Source: an uncultured Clostridia bacterium
GTDB lineage: Bacteria > Bacillota > Clostridia > Oscillospirales > Oscillospiraceae
Reading direction: 5' to 3'
Assembly (NCBI GenBank): GCA_946619065.1
Contig: CAMOLY010000002.1
Coordinates: forward strand, 1-21,515
DNA: 21,515 nt
Shown: positions 12,808 through 20,335 of the stretch, piece by piece
Layout: every line of letters begins with the position of its first letter
Position numbering within the stretch: position 1 is the first letter of the stretch
The notes under the pieces: generated by a model
What the model was told of the DNA's origin: nothing
What the model saw: only the letters and a program-made list of their open reading frames with translations
Database searches by the model: none
Position numbers and translations under genes: made by a program

Positions 12808-15800
12808 TCACTTCGCTGCCTGCGCGCTGCGGCACAGGAAGGTCACGACCTGCGCGCGGGTGCAGACCTGTTCGGGGCAGAAGCGGGTATTCGTCACGCC
12901 TTTGGTGATCCCCCGCTCTACGGCCCAGAGTACGGCCGTTTCGTACCAAGTGTCCGCGGTGACGTCTTCAAAGGGGTTGTTCCCCGCCTTCGGGTTCGGC
13001 TTGTCGGCCGCGCGCCAGAGGAAAGTCACAAATTCGGCACGGTTGACCTGTTCGTTCGGCGCAAACTTGTTGGCAGAGACGCCGTTGGTCACGCCGGTCT
13101 CGGACGCCCACAGGACAGCCTCTGTGTAATAGGCGTTCTTCGGGACGTCAGTGAAAGGAACAGTGCTCGTCGAAGGCTTCGGACAGCCCTTGGCCCGCCA
13201 GAGGAAGGTCACAGCCTGCGCGCGGGTGCAGATCAGCCCGGGGCCGAAGTGCGTCGCGTCGATGCCCTCCGTGATCTCCCCGTTCCACGCCCAGAGGACG
13301 GACTCGGTAAACCAGGCGTCATCGGGGACGTCGACAAAGGGGTTGCCGCTCGGAAGCGCAGGGTTGACCAGCACCTGCCGGGCAGCGTCGTCCAGCAGGG
13401 CGTACTGGGTCACACGCATGTTCAGCGTACGGTCAAAGAGATACTCCTGAACCGCGAGCTTCTTTCCGGAATAATTCCGCGTGTCCACCGTGAAGTTCAG
13501 CTCCATCGTCATCTGCACGGCATTTGCCGTGAAGTTGCCGGTCTGGACATACAGAGAATCTCCGTTTTTCTTCAGCCGCTCCCCGGTCTCCAGGTCCACG
13601 AGATAGCCCCGCAGCAGGTAGACGTGGCCCGGGACCAGGTTCTTCACCGTCACCTGATCACGGATGGCGGCGCAGCGGCTGTACGGGACCTCGTGGGTGC
13701 CGGTGCTGCCGGTCAGATTGCCGGAGGGGATAGAGGGATGCTGGTTGGCCACCGTGATCTCCAGCCAGCCGCCCTCGTTGAGCACGCTGGTTTTGAAGGC
13801 CGGCGTCGCATAGGACATCGGATCCGTGGAATTCTTTGCCAGAGTCGCAGCGTTGTAGCTGCCCAGCAGGGTCCGCTTCCCGTCCGGCGCGACCTCCGTC
13901 ACCGTGATCGGAGCAGGCGCAAACCGGCCGGGCTCCACCTCGGTCAGACGGTAGGTGCCGTCCTTGAGCAGGAAGGCGGTCTTGTCGGAGGTGCAGGCGC
14001 CGCTGTCGGTGACGCGGATCTTGCCGTTCGATTTGGATTCTGCGGTCCGGACCGTTCCGGTGGCGGTCTCGGTCAGGGTAAACTGATAGGTGTGGGTGGA
14101 AATGTCGGAGGCGGTGACCGTGATTGCGACCTTCCCGGTCTGCGGGGCGCCAACCTTCACCTGCCGGGCGGTGTCGTCCAGCAGGGCGTACTGGGTCACA
14201 CGCATGTTCAGCGTCCGGTCAAAGAGATACTCCTGGACCGCGAGCTTCTTTCCGGAATAATTCCGCGTGTCCACCGTGAAGTTCAGCTCCATCGTCATCT
14301 GCACGGCATTTGCCGTGAAGTTGCCGGTCTGGACATACAGAGAATCTCCGTTTTTCTTCAGCCGCTCCCCGGTCTCCAGGTCCACGAGATAGCCCCGCAG
14401 CAGGTAGACGTGGCCCGGGACCAGGTTCTTCACCGTCACCTGATCACGGATGGCGGCGCAGCGGCTGTACGGGACCTCGTGGGTGCCGGTGCTGCCGGTC
14501 AGATTGCCGGAGGGGATGGAGGGATGCCGATTGGTCACCTTGATTTCCAGATATCCGCCCTTGTTCAGCACGCTGGTTTTGAAAACCGGCGTCGCATAGG
14601 ACTTCGGGTCGGATGAATTCTTTGCCAGCGTCTTGGCGGAATAGCTGCCCAGCAGAGTCCGCGTCCCGTCCGGGGCGACCTCGGTTACTTTGATATTGGA
14701 CGGGGCAAAGCGGCCGGGCTCCACCTCAGTCAGACGGTAGCTGCCGTTTCCGAGCAGGAAGGCGGTCTTGTCGGAGGTACAGGCGCCGCCGTCGGTGACG
14801 CGGATCTTGCCGTTCGACTTCGATTCCGCGGTCCGGACCGTTCCGGTCTTGGTCTCGGTCAGGGTGAACTGATAGGTGTGGATATCAATGTCGGAAGCGG
14901 AGACCGTGATGACAGCCTTCCCTGCCAGCGAGGACTTGAGCTCCACCAAATTTTCCCCATGCTGTACCTTCTGGATCTTGACCGTGTTCCCGTTCGGGAA
15001 GCTGACGCCGGACTTCGAGGCACTGACGGTGACGGAGGCGTTCTCCTTGAGATAGCACATCGGCATCAGGACTTCGCCGTAGGCCTTGCCGTCACGGTCG
15101 GTCCTGCGGACCGATTTGCCGGTCCAGGTCGCAGCCGAAGCGCCGGGGTTTGTGTAGGTGACGGTCACCGAGACGTCGGAGAGGGTGTCTTTATCGCTCG
15201 AGGTGAGCTTGACGCGGAGGAAGGGAGGCGGCAGGATATAGCGCGACAGCAGGGGCGGATCGTCCCGGACCAGTCTGGTGTCCACCGTCTGAATCTCCGG
15301 GCCGCGGATCGAGGCAGTCTGCAGGACGAAATGTGTGCCGTTCCACTTGCCCAGATAGATCGCGGCGTGCGCCAGCGGATCCGGCGTAATAAATTCGCCG
15401 TTTTCCACCTCGCCGTATTTGAACAGAAGGATCGTGCCGGGTACCGCCTGATTCAGAGCGGTGATCATCTCAACCTGATTCGTGCAGGTCCCGGTGTCCA
15501 CATAGGACGCCCAGCTGGAATGGGAGAAGGCCCAGTCGAGGCAGGTGCAGGAGTTGTAGACGACCATCGGAGAGCCGTTATTGTACGCGTAGGGCAGGCG
15601 CAGGCCGGCGTTCGTGACCGGGTAGGAGGTGGTCTTGTAGTGCCAGTTGTTGTTGATGCCCAGCTTGGTCCAATTCTTCACCGTGGGGAGATAGTTGAAA
15701 TAGACGTAGGACGCCATCGAGGCGCAGACGATGCCTCGCTGGACCGAGAAGCCCTGGTCGGTTTTGATGTACTCCTTCTTCCAGTCCGACGGCTTCTCCA

Positions 15801-16407
15801 TCACCGCGCTGGAGCCGCTTTTATAAGCGACGCCGGCGCCGGAGGTATGGGAGCCGAAGGTGATGGTGGAGGGGGCGTAGCCCTTGTAGAACAGGCCCTC
15901 CGTGCCGCCGGCGGAGGCCACAGAGGCCATCCGGACCAGGCTGCCCGATACGTTCGACTGCGACCAGGCGGAGACTGCCTCGGCGTAGTTCTTGGGCCGA
16001 TTGGTCTTGAAGGTCCATTTTGTCTCGTCGGTGCCGATGCCCTTCCACAGCTTGTAGGTGTATTTGCCGTACCAGCCGTTCGTGTCCGTGTCGAAGAGAT
16101 AGCCCGCGTCGTGGATCCGCTGAACGGGATAGCCGGTGTACTCCAGCGCGTCGAGCCAGACACTGTTTTCCAGCGACCAGAGTGAAAACGTGCCCTTCGC
16201 GTTCTCGCTTTCCGCCAGATCCGCCTGGACCGAGTCGCAGTAGTCGGAGTCGTCGGCAATGAACACACCGTATTCAGGGTCGATGTAGATCGAAGGCTCG
16301 TCTTCCCCCGTGCCGGGCATCTCTGTGGGCGATGCATAGCTGCCCAACGAGAGCGCACCGAGGGTAAGCAGCAGGATGAGCAGGGCTGATAAGTAACGTC
16401 TCTTCAT
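12808..16407 (-). CDS. Large secreted S-layer-homology protein with NlpC/P60-like domain and SpaA/VaFE-type modules
   Basis: This is a 1199-aa secreted protein with a clear signal peptide (MKRRYLSALLILLLTLGALS, cut near SYA). The region at about 200-370 resembles NlpC/P60. SCTCLDWAF has candidate catalytic C287 (or C289), followed by VPGTILLFKYG and LAHAAIYLG with H347. This spacing fits the family, whose members cleave cell-wall peptides or amide bonds. About 400-490 is an Ig-like domain. Two tandem 262-aa modules (about 496-757 and 758-1013) each pair a SpaA-like domain with a VaFE-type domain (VYLLRGYLVDLETGERL; LAVQEYLFD), known from Gram-positive pilin-like adhesins. Three SLH domains (about 1020-1195) should bind secondary wall polymer. 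There is no LPXTG motif, so anchoring is by SLH. It is first in an operon with ymfF-ymfH-lgt. Its promoter is a consensus one, divergent from the LRR gene. Confidence 0.85.
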   Translation of the reverse strand: MKRRYLSALLILLLTLGALSLGSYASPTEMPGTGEDEPSIYIDPEYGVFIADDSDYCDSVQADLAESENAKGTFSLWSLENSVWLDALEYTGYPVQRIHDAGYLFDTDTNGWYGKYTYKLWKGIGTDETKWTFKTNRPKNYAEAVSAWSQSNVSGSLVRMASVASAGGTEGLFYKGYAPSTITFGSHTSGAGVAYKSGSSAVMEKPSDWKKEYIKTDQGFSVQRGIVCASMASYVYFNYLPTVKNWTKLGINNNWHYKTTSYPVTNAGLRLPYAYNNGSPMVVYNSCTCLDWAFSHSSWASYVDTGTCTNQVEMITALNQAVPGTILLFKYGEVENGEFITPDPLAHAAIYLGKWNGTHFVLQTASIRGPEIQTVDTRLVRDDPPLLSRYILPPPFLRVKLTSSDKDTLSDVSVTVTYTNPGASAATWTGKSVRRTDRDGKAYGEVLMPMCYLKENASVTVSASKSGVSFPNGNTVKIQKVQHGENLVELKSSLAGKAVITVSASDIDIHTYQFTLTETKTGTVRTAESKSNGKIRVTDGGACTSDKTAFLLGNGSYRLTEVEPGRFAPSNIKVTEVAPDGTRTLLGSYSAKTLAKNSSDPKSYATPVFKTSVLNKGGYLEIKVTNRHPSIPSGNLTGSTGTHEVPYSRCAAIRDQVTVKNLVPGHVYLLRGYLVDLETGERLKKNGDSLYVQTGNFTANAVQMTMELNFTVDTRNYSGKKLAVQEYLFDRTLNMRVTQYALLDDTARQVKVGAPQTGKVAITVTASDISTHTYQFTLTETATGTVRTAESKSNGKIRVTDSGACTSDKTAFLLKDGTYRLTEVEPGRFAPAPITVTEVAPDGKRTLLGSYNAATLAKNSTDPMSYATPAFKTSVLNEGGWLEITVANQHPSIPSGNLTGSTGTHEVPYSRCAAIRDQVTVKNLVPGHVYLLRGYLVDLETGERLKKNGDSLYVQTGNFTANAVQMTMELNFTVDTRNYSGKKLAVQEYLFDRTLNMRVTQYALLDDAARQVLVNPALPSGNPFVDVPDDAWFTESVLWAWNGEITEGIDATHFGPGLICTRAQAVTFLWRAKGCPKPSTSTVPFTDVPKNAYYTEAVLWASETGVTNGVSANKFAPNEQVNRAEFVTFLWRAADKPNPKAGNNPFEDVTADTWYETAVLWAVERGITKGVTNTRFCPEQVCTRAQVVTFLCRSAQAAK
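13366..14136 (-). repeat. 786-bp intragenic module repeat, second (C-terminal) copy
   Basis: This is the second SpaA/VaFE module of the surface-protein gene and is in register with 14137-14922 (offset 786 bp, 262 codons). The stretch 13379-13733 is almost identical to 14165-14519, with only a handful of changes, several of them synonymous. The other half of the module is visibly more diverged. Confidence 0.88.
14137..14922 (-). repeat. 786-bp intragenic module repeat, first (N-terminal) copy
   Basis: This is the first SpaA/VaFE module, starting at the GKAVITV codons; its partner starts GKVAITV. The near-identity of the VaFE halves against the divergence of the SpaA halves suggests gene conversion or recent partial duplication. 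Confidence 0.88.
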
Positions 16408-16481
16408 AGTGTGATAATCTCAACTCTCTGTAGGAATCGCTCCGTCGAAAACGATCGAATCAGAGCGTACGGTTTCTATAT

Positions 16482-16510
16482 ATTATACCCCGCGGCCGGA
16501 GGCCTGTCAA
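16482..16510 (-). promoter_or_regulatory. Consensus SigA promoter of the SLH surface-protein operon
   Basis: On the minus strand, TTGACA (16505-16510), a 17-nt spacer and TATAAT (16482-16487): a perfect consensus. The spacer is GC-rich and overlaps the left arm of the inverted repeat at 16492-16527. The leader to the ATG is about 70 nt. Confidence 0.88.
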
Positions 16511-16527
16511 TCAAAACCTCCGGCCGC
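16492..16527. promoter_or_regulatory. 11-bp inverted repeat between divergent promoters (candidate shared operator)
   Basis: GCGGCCGGAGG (16492-16502) and CCTCCGGCCGC (16517-16527) are perfect inverted repeats around a 14-nt loop. The loop contains the -35 of the minus promoter, and the left arm lies in its spacer. The right arm ends 9 nt before the -35 of the plus promoter. A protein bound to both arms could control both genes. Confidence 0.6.
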
Positions 16528-16536
16528 AGAGCGGAC

Positions 16537-16565
16537 TTGACAGATTTTTCGGAACAGAGTATAAT
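16537..16565 (+). promoter_or_regulatory. Consensus SigA promoter of the TPR/LRR gene
   Basis: TTGACA (16537-16542), a 17-nt spacer and TATAAT (16560-16565): a perfect consensus. The start site would be near 16572, about 33 nt before the chosen ATG. Confidence 0.9.
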
Positions 16566-16604
16566 GATAAAAAACGACCGATGTCTTTGATTGGAGTTTC
16601 GCAT

Positions 16605-18332
16605 ATGAAAAAAGCGCTGAAAATCATTCTTCCGATTGTCATCGTGCTGGCAATCCTGGGCGGCGCGTACTGGTATTTCATTCAATACAATCCCCTGCTG
16701 ACCGCCCGGATCCTGACCAATTTTGGCAGCAGCATGGAAAACGCCGACCACCCCAACGTGGCGATCCGGCTCTATGAATGGGCCAACCGTCTCGATCCCC
16801 GCAATGGGGAGCTGACGCTGAAGCTGGCAGACGCCTACCGAAAGAGCGGCAACTACACAAAAACCGAGCGCTGCCTGGTCCGCGCGATCCAGGCGACGCC
16901 GGACAACGAGCAGCTCTATGTCCGACTCTCGAAGGTCTTTTTGGAGCAGGACAAGCTGCTCGACGCCCAGACGATGCTCGACAGTATCACCAGCACAGCG
17001 GCAGCGGACGCCATCGCCCGGCTGCGACCCGCGCCGCCTGTCATCTCTCCGGAGGGCAACTACTACAACGACTATATTTCGGTGGAGATCTCCGGCGGGG
17101 ACGCAGACACGGTCTACTACTACACCACCGACGGCAGCTTCCCCTCCGCCCGGTCGGAGGCCTACGCCGAGCCCTTCCAGCTCAGCTCCGGCGAGACCAC
17201 GGTCTGCGCGGTGGCGGTCAACCCGGAGGGTCTGGTCAGCCACGCCTCCTATGTGGGCTACACGGTGGCGGGCGTCGTAGAACCGGTCACGCTGCAGGAC
17301 CGGGCACTGGAGCTGACGGTCCGCGAAACGCTCCACATCACCTCCCGTCAGCTGAGGACCGACGATCTGTGGGGCATCACCGAGCTGTATCTGCCGAACG
17401 ATCTGACCACCACCGCCGATCTGCCCTATTTCACAGGCCTCAAGACTCTGGTGATCTGCGAGAAGGACGGACTCGACTACAGCTTCCTCTCTCAGCTTTA
17501 CGCGCTGCGCCATCTCGGGCTGGACGGCTGCTCGCTGACCACGGAGGATCTGACTGCCATCGGAAGCACGCCCAAGCTTGAGGAGCTGGTACTGACGGAC
17601 TGCGGTCTGAGCAACGTCACGCCCCTCGGGAAGCTGACCGGCCTGCGTCTGCTGGATCTGACTGACAACAGCATCGGCACAGCCGACATCCTGACCGGGA
17701 TGAGCGGGCTGGAGGAGGTGTATCTGGCTCATAACGCCCTGACGACCCTGCCGGACCTGTCCGCGCTGCAAAGTCTGAAAATTGCCGATCTGTCCTACAA
17801 CGCCCTGACCGACGTGGAAGGGCTCGGCGGCTGCGCCGCGATGGAGCGGCTGAACCTTTCGAACAACCGTCTGGCCTCGGTGGACCCTGTGGGAAACCTC
17901 TCCGAGCTGGTATTCTTGAGCGCCTCGATCAATCCGGTGGCCGACCTCTCCGCCCTGAAGGGCTGCACAAAGCTGGAGACCTTCATCATGGAGGACTGCA
18001 AGTTTGACAACATCGACTTCCTGGCCGACATCGTCACGATCCGGGAGATCGACATTGACCGCAACGACACCGTTGCGGCCCCGCACTTCCGCGAAGACTG
18101 CATGCTCGAGACCTTCAGCGCCGCCCACAATTTCCTGGAGGATCTGAGCGGTCTGGCCGGGCTGCAGCGTCTGACCCTGGTCAACGCGGACTACAACAAC
18201 ATCCGCGACATCGACGTGCTCCTGGACTGCCCGGTGCTGGCCCAGGTCAACGTGTACGGCACCTACGTCCACGACGGCGGTAAGCTGGCCGAGAAGGGCG
18301 TGGTCGTCAATTTCGTGCCGCCGTTCAATTAA
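16605..18332 (+). CDS. Membrane-anchored TPR / chitobiase-like / leucine-rich-repeat protein
   Basis: The 575-aa protein has one N-terminal membrane segment (about 5-26, ALKIILPIVIVLAILGGAYWYF) and no cleavage site, so it is probably held outside the membrane by a signal anchor. Residues 45-135 are TPR-like (AIRLYEWANRLDPRNGELTLKLADAYRKSGNY). Residues 142-222 look like the chitobiase C-terminal beta-sandwich (YYYTTDGSFPS...YAEPFQL). About 250-570 is a run of some 13 short leucine-rich repeats (LRLLDLTDNSIGTADIL type), an internalin-like fold for protein binding. An ATG eight codons upstream (16581) is possible, but GGAG at 16593-16596 fits the start at 16605, which directly precedes the hydrophobic anchor. 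It is divergent from the SLH protein and has an equally strong promoter. A surface-binding or envelope-assembly role is inferred. Confidence 0.85.
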   Translation: MKKALKIILPIVIVLAILGGAYWYFIQYNPLLTARILTNFGSSMENADHPNVAIRLYEWANRLDPRNGELTLKLADAYRKSGNYTKTERCLVRAIQATPDNEQLYVRLSKVFLEQDKLLDAQTMLDSITSTAAADAIARLRPAPPVISPEGNYYNDYISVEISGGDADTVYYYTTDGSFPSARSEAYAEPFQLSSGETTVCAVAVNPEGLVSHASYVGYTVAGVVEPVTLQDRALELTVRETLHITSRQLRTDDLWGITELYLPNDLTTTADLPYFTGLKTLVICEKDGLDYSFLSQLYALRHLGLDGCSLTTEDLTAIGSTPKLEELVLTDCGLSNVTPLGKLTGLRLLDLTDNSIGTADILTGMSGLEEVYLAHNALTTLPDLSALQSLKIADLSYNALTDVEGLGGCAAMERLNLSNNRLASVDPVGNLSELVFLSASINPVADLSALKGCTKLETFIMEDCKFDNIDFLADIVTIREIDIDRNDTVAAPHFREDCMLETFSAAHNFLEDLSGLAGLQRLTLVNADYNNIRDIDVLLDCPVLAQVNVYGTYVHDGGKLAEKGVVVNFVPPFN

Positions 18333-18487
18333 ATGAATGAAAGAATGAAACTATGAAATTATTAAATTATGAAAATATTGTGGTATTTTCCATATCTGCG
18401 ATATGGAAAATGATTTCAATTCGTCCCGAAGGGACACCGAAATAGTTTCATAGTTTCATAGTTTCATAGTTTCATAGTTTCATGTAA
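18333..18487. repeat. Octamer-repeat inverted locus (AANNRTGA), locus 2
   Basis: The + strand carries in-phase octamers ATGAATGA, AAGAATGA, AACTATGA, AATTATTA and AATTATGA (18333-18372). The minus strand carries AACTATGA four times exactly (18448-18479), with partial units on each side. The two arms face each other around two hairpins: ATTTTCCATATC/GATATGGAAAAT (18385-18411) and GTCCC/GGGAC (18423-18435). The locus is AT-rich, unlike the rest of the window. No gene is seen in 18333-18524. Confidence 0.8.
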
Positions 18488-18517
18488 CAAGGCGCGCTGC
18501 GTTTGCAGCGCGCCTTG
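18488..18517 (-). terminator. GC-rich hairpin 3' of the CBS gene
   Basis: CAAGGCGCGCTGC and GCAGCGCGCCTTG pair perfectly over 13 bp with a 4-nt loop, 7 nt past the CBS gene stop codon. No strong T tract follows on either strand, so termination may be inefficient or the hairpin may mainly protect the 3' end. Confidence 0.6.
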
Positions 18518-18524
18518 TGCGTTC

Positions 18525-18938
18525 TCATGCCTCAATCCCGAGTGTTTTCAGATATTCCCGGAGAACGGTTCTTCTGGTGACGATGCCGATGAAGGTGCCG
18601 CGATCGTCGACCACCGGGACAAAATTCTGGACCAGAACCATCTGCAGCAGATCTCTGACGTCGGTGGTGACGGTGACCGGGCGGTTGTCCCGGCTGTGGG
18701 TGATCTCCATGATGTTGTGGAGCTCGGCCTCCTTGAGATCCATGCCGCAGACGTTTTTCATGCCCCAAAGGAGATCTCCCTCGGTGAGCGTGCCGCGGTA
18801 TCTGCCGTCGGCCTGGTTCACGATCGGCAGAGCCATAAAGCCGGACAACTCCATGCGTTCCAGCGCCTCGCGGACCGATTCGTCGTCGTAGAGCAGTTCG
18901 CAGTTCGCCTTTGGGGTCAGATAGAACAGAATATTCAA
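18525..18938 (-). CDS. CBS-domain pair protein
   Basis: This is a 137-aa cytoplasmic protein made of two CBS domains (about 18-62 and 79-130) and nothing else. CBS pairs usually bind adenine nucleotides and act as energy or ligand sensors. Conserved positions are seen in GFMALPIVNQADGRYRGTLTEGDLL and in FVPVVDDRGTFIGIVTRRTVL. I place the start at TTG (18936-18938), giving MNILFYLTPKANC. It has a very strong GGGGGGAGA site just upstream, and this matches how such proteins usually begin. An ATG 17 codons further upstream exists but has no comparable site. The partner protein is not encoded nearby. A terminator hairpin follows. Confidence 0.87.
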   Translation of the reverse strand: MNILFYLTPKANCELLYDDESVREALERMELSGFMALPIVNQADGRYRGTLTEGDLLWGMKNVCGMDLKEAELHNIMEITHSRDNRPVTVTTDVRDLLQMVLVQNFVPVVDDRGTFIGIVTRRTVLREYLKTLGIEA

Positions 18939-19030
18939 AAAGTCTCCCCCCCTGGTTTCCTGGGACCTATTCTCTGTATATTCTATCATCTATTTATTAC
19001 ATTATTGTGAATTTCCAAAGAAAAAGGCAG

Positions 19031-19062
19031 ACGGCGCCCGAAAAATTTCGGGCGCCGTTTTT
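19031..19062. terminator. Intrinsic terminator after pgk
   Basis: ACGGCGCCCGAAA (19031-19043) and TTTCGGGCGCCGT (19046-19058) form a 13-bp stem. The + strand has an immediate T run. On the minus strand, where pgk is read, the stem is followed after TCTGCC by a T-rich tract (19020-19025). It separates pgk from the CBS gene. I see no convincing promoter for the CBS gene in 18960-19025. Confidence 0.8.
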
Positions 19063-19086
19063 GTGGATTATATACAATGAGATTTT

Positions 19087-20286
19087 TCAGCGATCCAGCA
19101 GGCAGGCAATGCCGGGGAGCTCTCTGCCCTCCAGGAATTCCAGAGAAGCGCCGCCGCCGGTGGAGATGTGGGTGATCTTGTCGGCAAAGCCCAGCTGCTC
19201 GCAGGCAGCCGCAGAGTCGCCGCCGCCGACAATGGTGATGGCGTCGGAATCCGCCAGCGCCTGGGCAACCGCGACGGTGCCGGCTGCCAGCGTCGGATTC
19301 TCGAACACGCCCATCGGGCCGTTCCAGACCACGGTCTTGGCGGCTTTGACCGCCTCAGCAAAGAGGGTGCGGGTCTTTTCGCCGATGTCCAGACCCATTA
19401 CGTCCGCGCCGATGGCGTCGGCAGGAACCGTGCAGACCTCAACCGGTCCGTCAATCGGATCGGGGAAGGCCTTCGCAACGACGGTATCGACCGGGAGCAG
19501 GAGCCGGACGCCCTTCTCCTCCGCCTTCTTCAGCATGTCACGGCAGTAGTCCAGCTTTTCAGCGTCCAGCAGGGATTTGCCAACGGAGCAGCCCTTCGCC
19601 GCCAGGAAGGTGTAGGCCATGCCGCCGCCGATGATCAGCGTGTCCACCTTCTCCAGCAGGTTGTTGATGACATTGAGCTTGTCGGAGACCTTGGCGCCGC
19701 CGAGAATGGCCACAAAGGGGCGCTCGGGATCCGCCAGAGCCTTGCCCATGATGCCGACTTCCTTCGCGATCAGATAGCCGCAGACGGCGGGCAGATAGTC
19801 CGCCACGCCGGCGGTGGAGGAGTGGGCGCGGTGGGCGGAGCCAAAGGCGTCGTTGACGAAAATATCGGCCAGCGAGGCCAGCGCCTTGCTCAGTTCGGGG
19901 TCGTTCTTCGTCTCGCCCTTTTCAAAGCGGGTGTTCTCCAGCAGCATCACGTCGCCGTCCTTGAGTTCGGCGGCCAGACGGCGGCTGTCCTCGCCCGCCA
20001 CGTCCTTCGACATTTTGACCTCAGCGCCCAACAGCTCGCTGAGGCGTTCGGCCACGGGCCGGAGGCTGAATTCCGGCGCGGGGCCGTTCTTCGGCTTGCC
20101 CAGATGGGAGCAGAGAATCACCCGGGCGCCGTGTTCACGGAGATAATTGATCGTGGGCAGGGCGGCCACAATGCGCTTGTCAGAGGTGATTCTGCCTTCC
20201 TTCATCGGCACATTGAAGTCGCAGCGTAACAGCACCCGCTTGCTGCGGACGTCGATGTCTTCCACGGATTTCTTGTTGTAATTCAT
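19087..20286 (-). CDS. pgk: Phosphoglycerate kinase
   Basis: This is a 399-aa glycolytic enzyme that makes ATP and 3-phosphoglycerate from 1,3-bisphosphoglycerate and ADP. The signature [11 protein letters not shown] lies near residue 20. [13 protein letters not shown] ([10 protein letters not shown]) and [13 protein letters not shown] motifs follow. The C-terminal nucleotide-binding lobe has WNGPMGVFE and GGGDSAA. The length is normal. The start is ATG at 20286, preceded by GGAGG at 5 nt. An ATG four codons upstream overlaps this ribosome site and is rejected. The gene lies 49 bp downstream of trmL on the same strand, so it may be co-transcribed with thyA-folA-trmL. This is not the usual gap-pgk-tpi-gpm setting. 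Confidence 0.97.
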   Translation of the reverse strand: MNYNKKSVEDIDVRSKRVLLRCDFNVPMKEGRITSDKRIVAALPTINYLREHGARVILCSHLGKPKNGPAPEFSLRPVAERLSELLGAEVKMSKDVAGEDSRRLAAELKDGDVMLLENTRFEKGETKNDPELSKALASLADIFVNDAFGSAHRAHSSTAGVADYLPAVCGYLIAKEVGIMGKALADPERPFVAILGGAKVSDKLNVINNLLEKVDTLIIGGGMAYTFLAAKGCSVGKSLLDAEKLDYCRDMLKKAEEKGVRLLLPVDTVVAKAFPDPIDGPVEVCTVPADAIGADVMGLDIGEKTRTLFAEAVKAAKTVVWNGPMGVFENPTLAAGTVAVAQALADSDAITIVGGGDSAAACEQLGFADKITHISTGGGASLEFLEGRELPGIACLLDR

Positions 20287-20309
20287 AATAACCTCCATCG
20301 TTTATATGA

Positions 20310-20324
20310 TCCGCCCCCGGCGGA
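20310..20324. promoter_or_regulatory. Small inverted repeat between trmL and pgk
   Basis: TCCGCC-CCC-GGCGGA lies in the 49-bp gap, just upstream of a weak TATAAA (minus strand) that could be a -10 for pgk. No good -35 is found. It could be an operator or a short processing stem. Confidence 0.35.
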
Positions 20325-20335
20325 GTGATACGGAT

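Noticed and set aside
13351..14922. Assembly duplication explaining the 786-bp repeat
   Set aside because: The copies differ at many positions in the SpaA half and the frame is kept through both, so a true tandem module is more likely.
12535..16185. Long + strand frames (693 and 435 codons) opposite the SLH gene
   Set aside because: They mirror the 786-bp repeat of the real gene and show shadow-type composition. The minus frame has a signal peptide and SLH domains.
16476..18272. 598-codon minus-strand frame opposite the TPR/LRR gene
   Set aside because: The product is Val/Gln/His/Arg-rich with no domains. The + strand gene has a consensus promoter, a ribosome site, a membrane anchor and LRRs.
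18443..18487. CRISPR array
   Set aside because: The units are 8 bp with no spacers, and no cas genes are present.
18939..18989. Upstream ATG start for the CBS gene
   Set aside because: It would add 17 residues unlike the family and place the very strong GGGGGGAGA site inside the coding region. The TTG start fits better.
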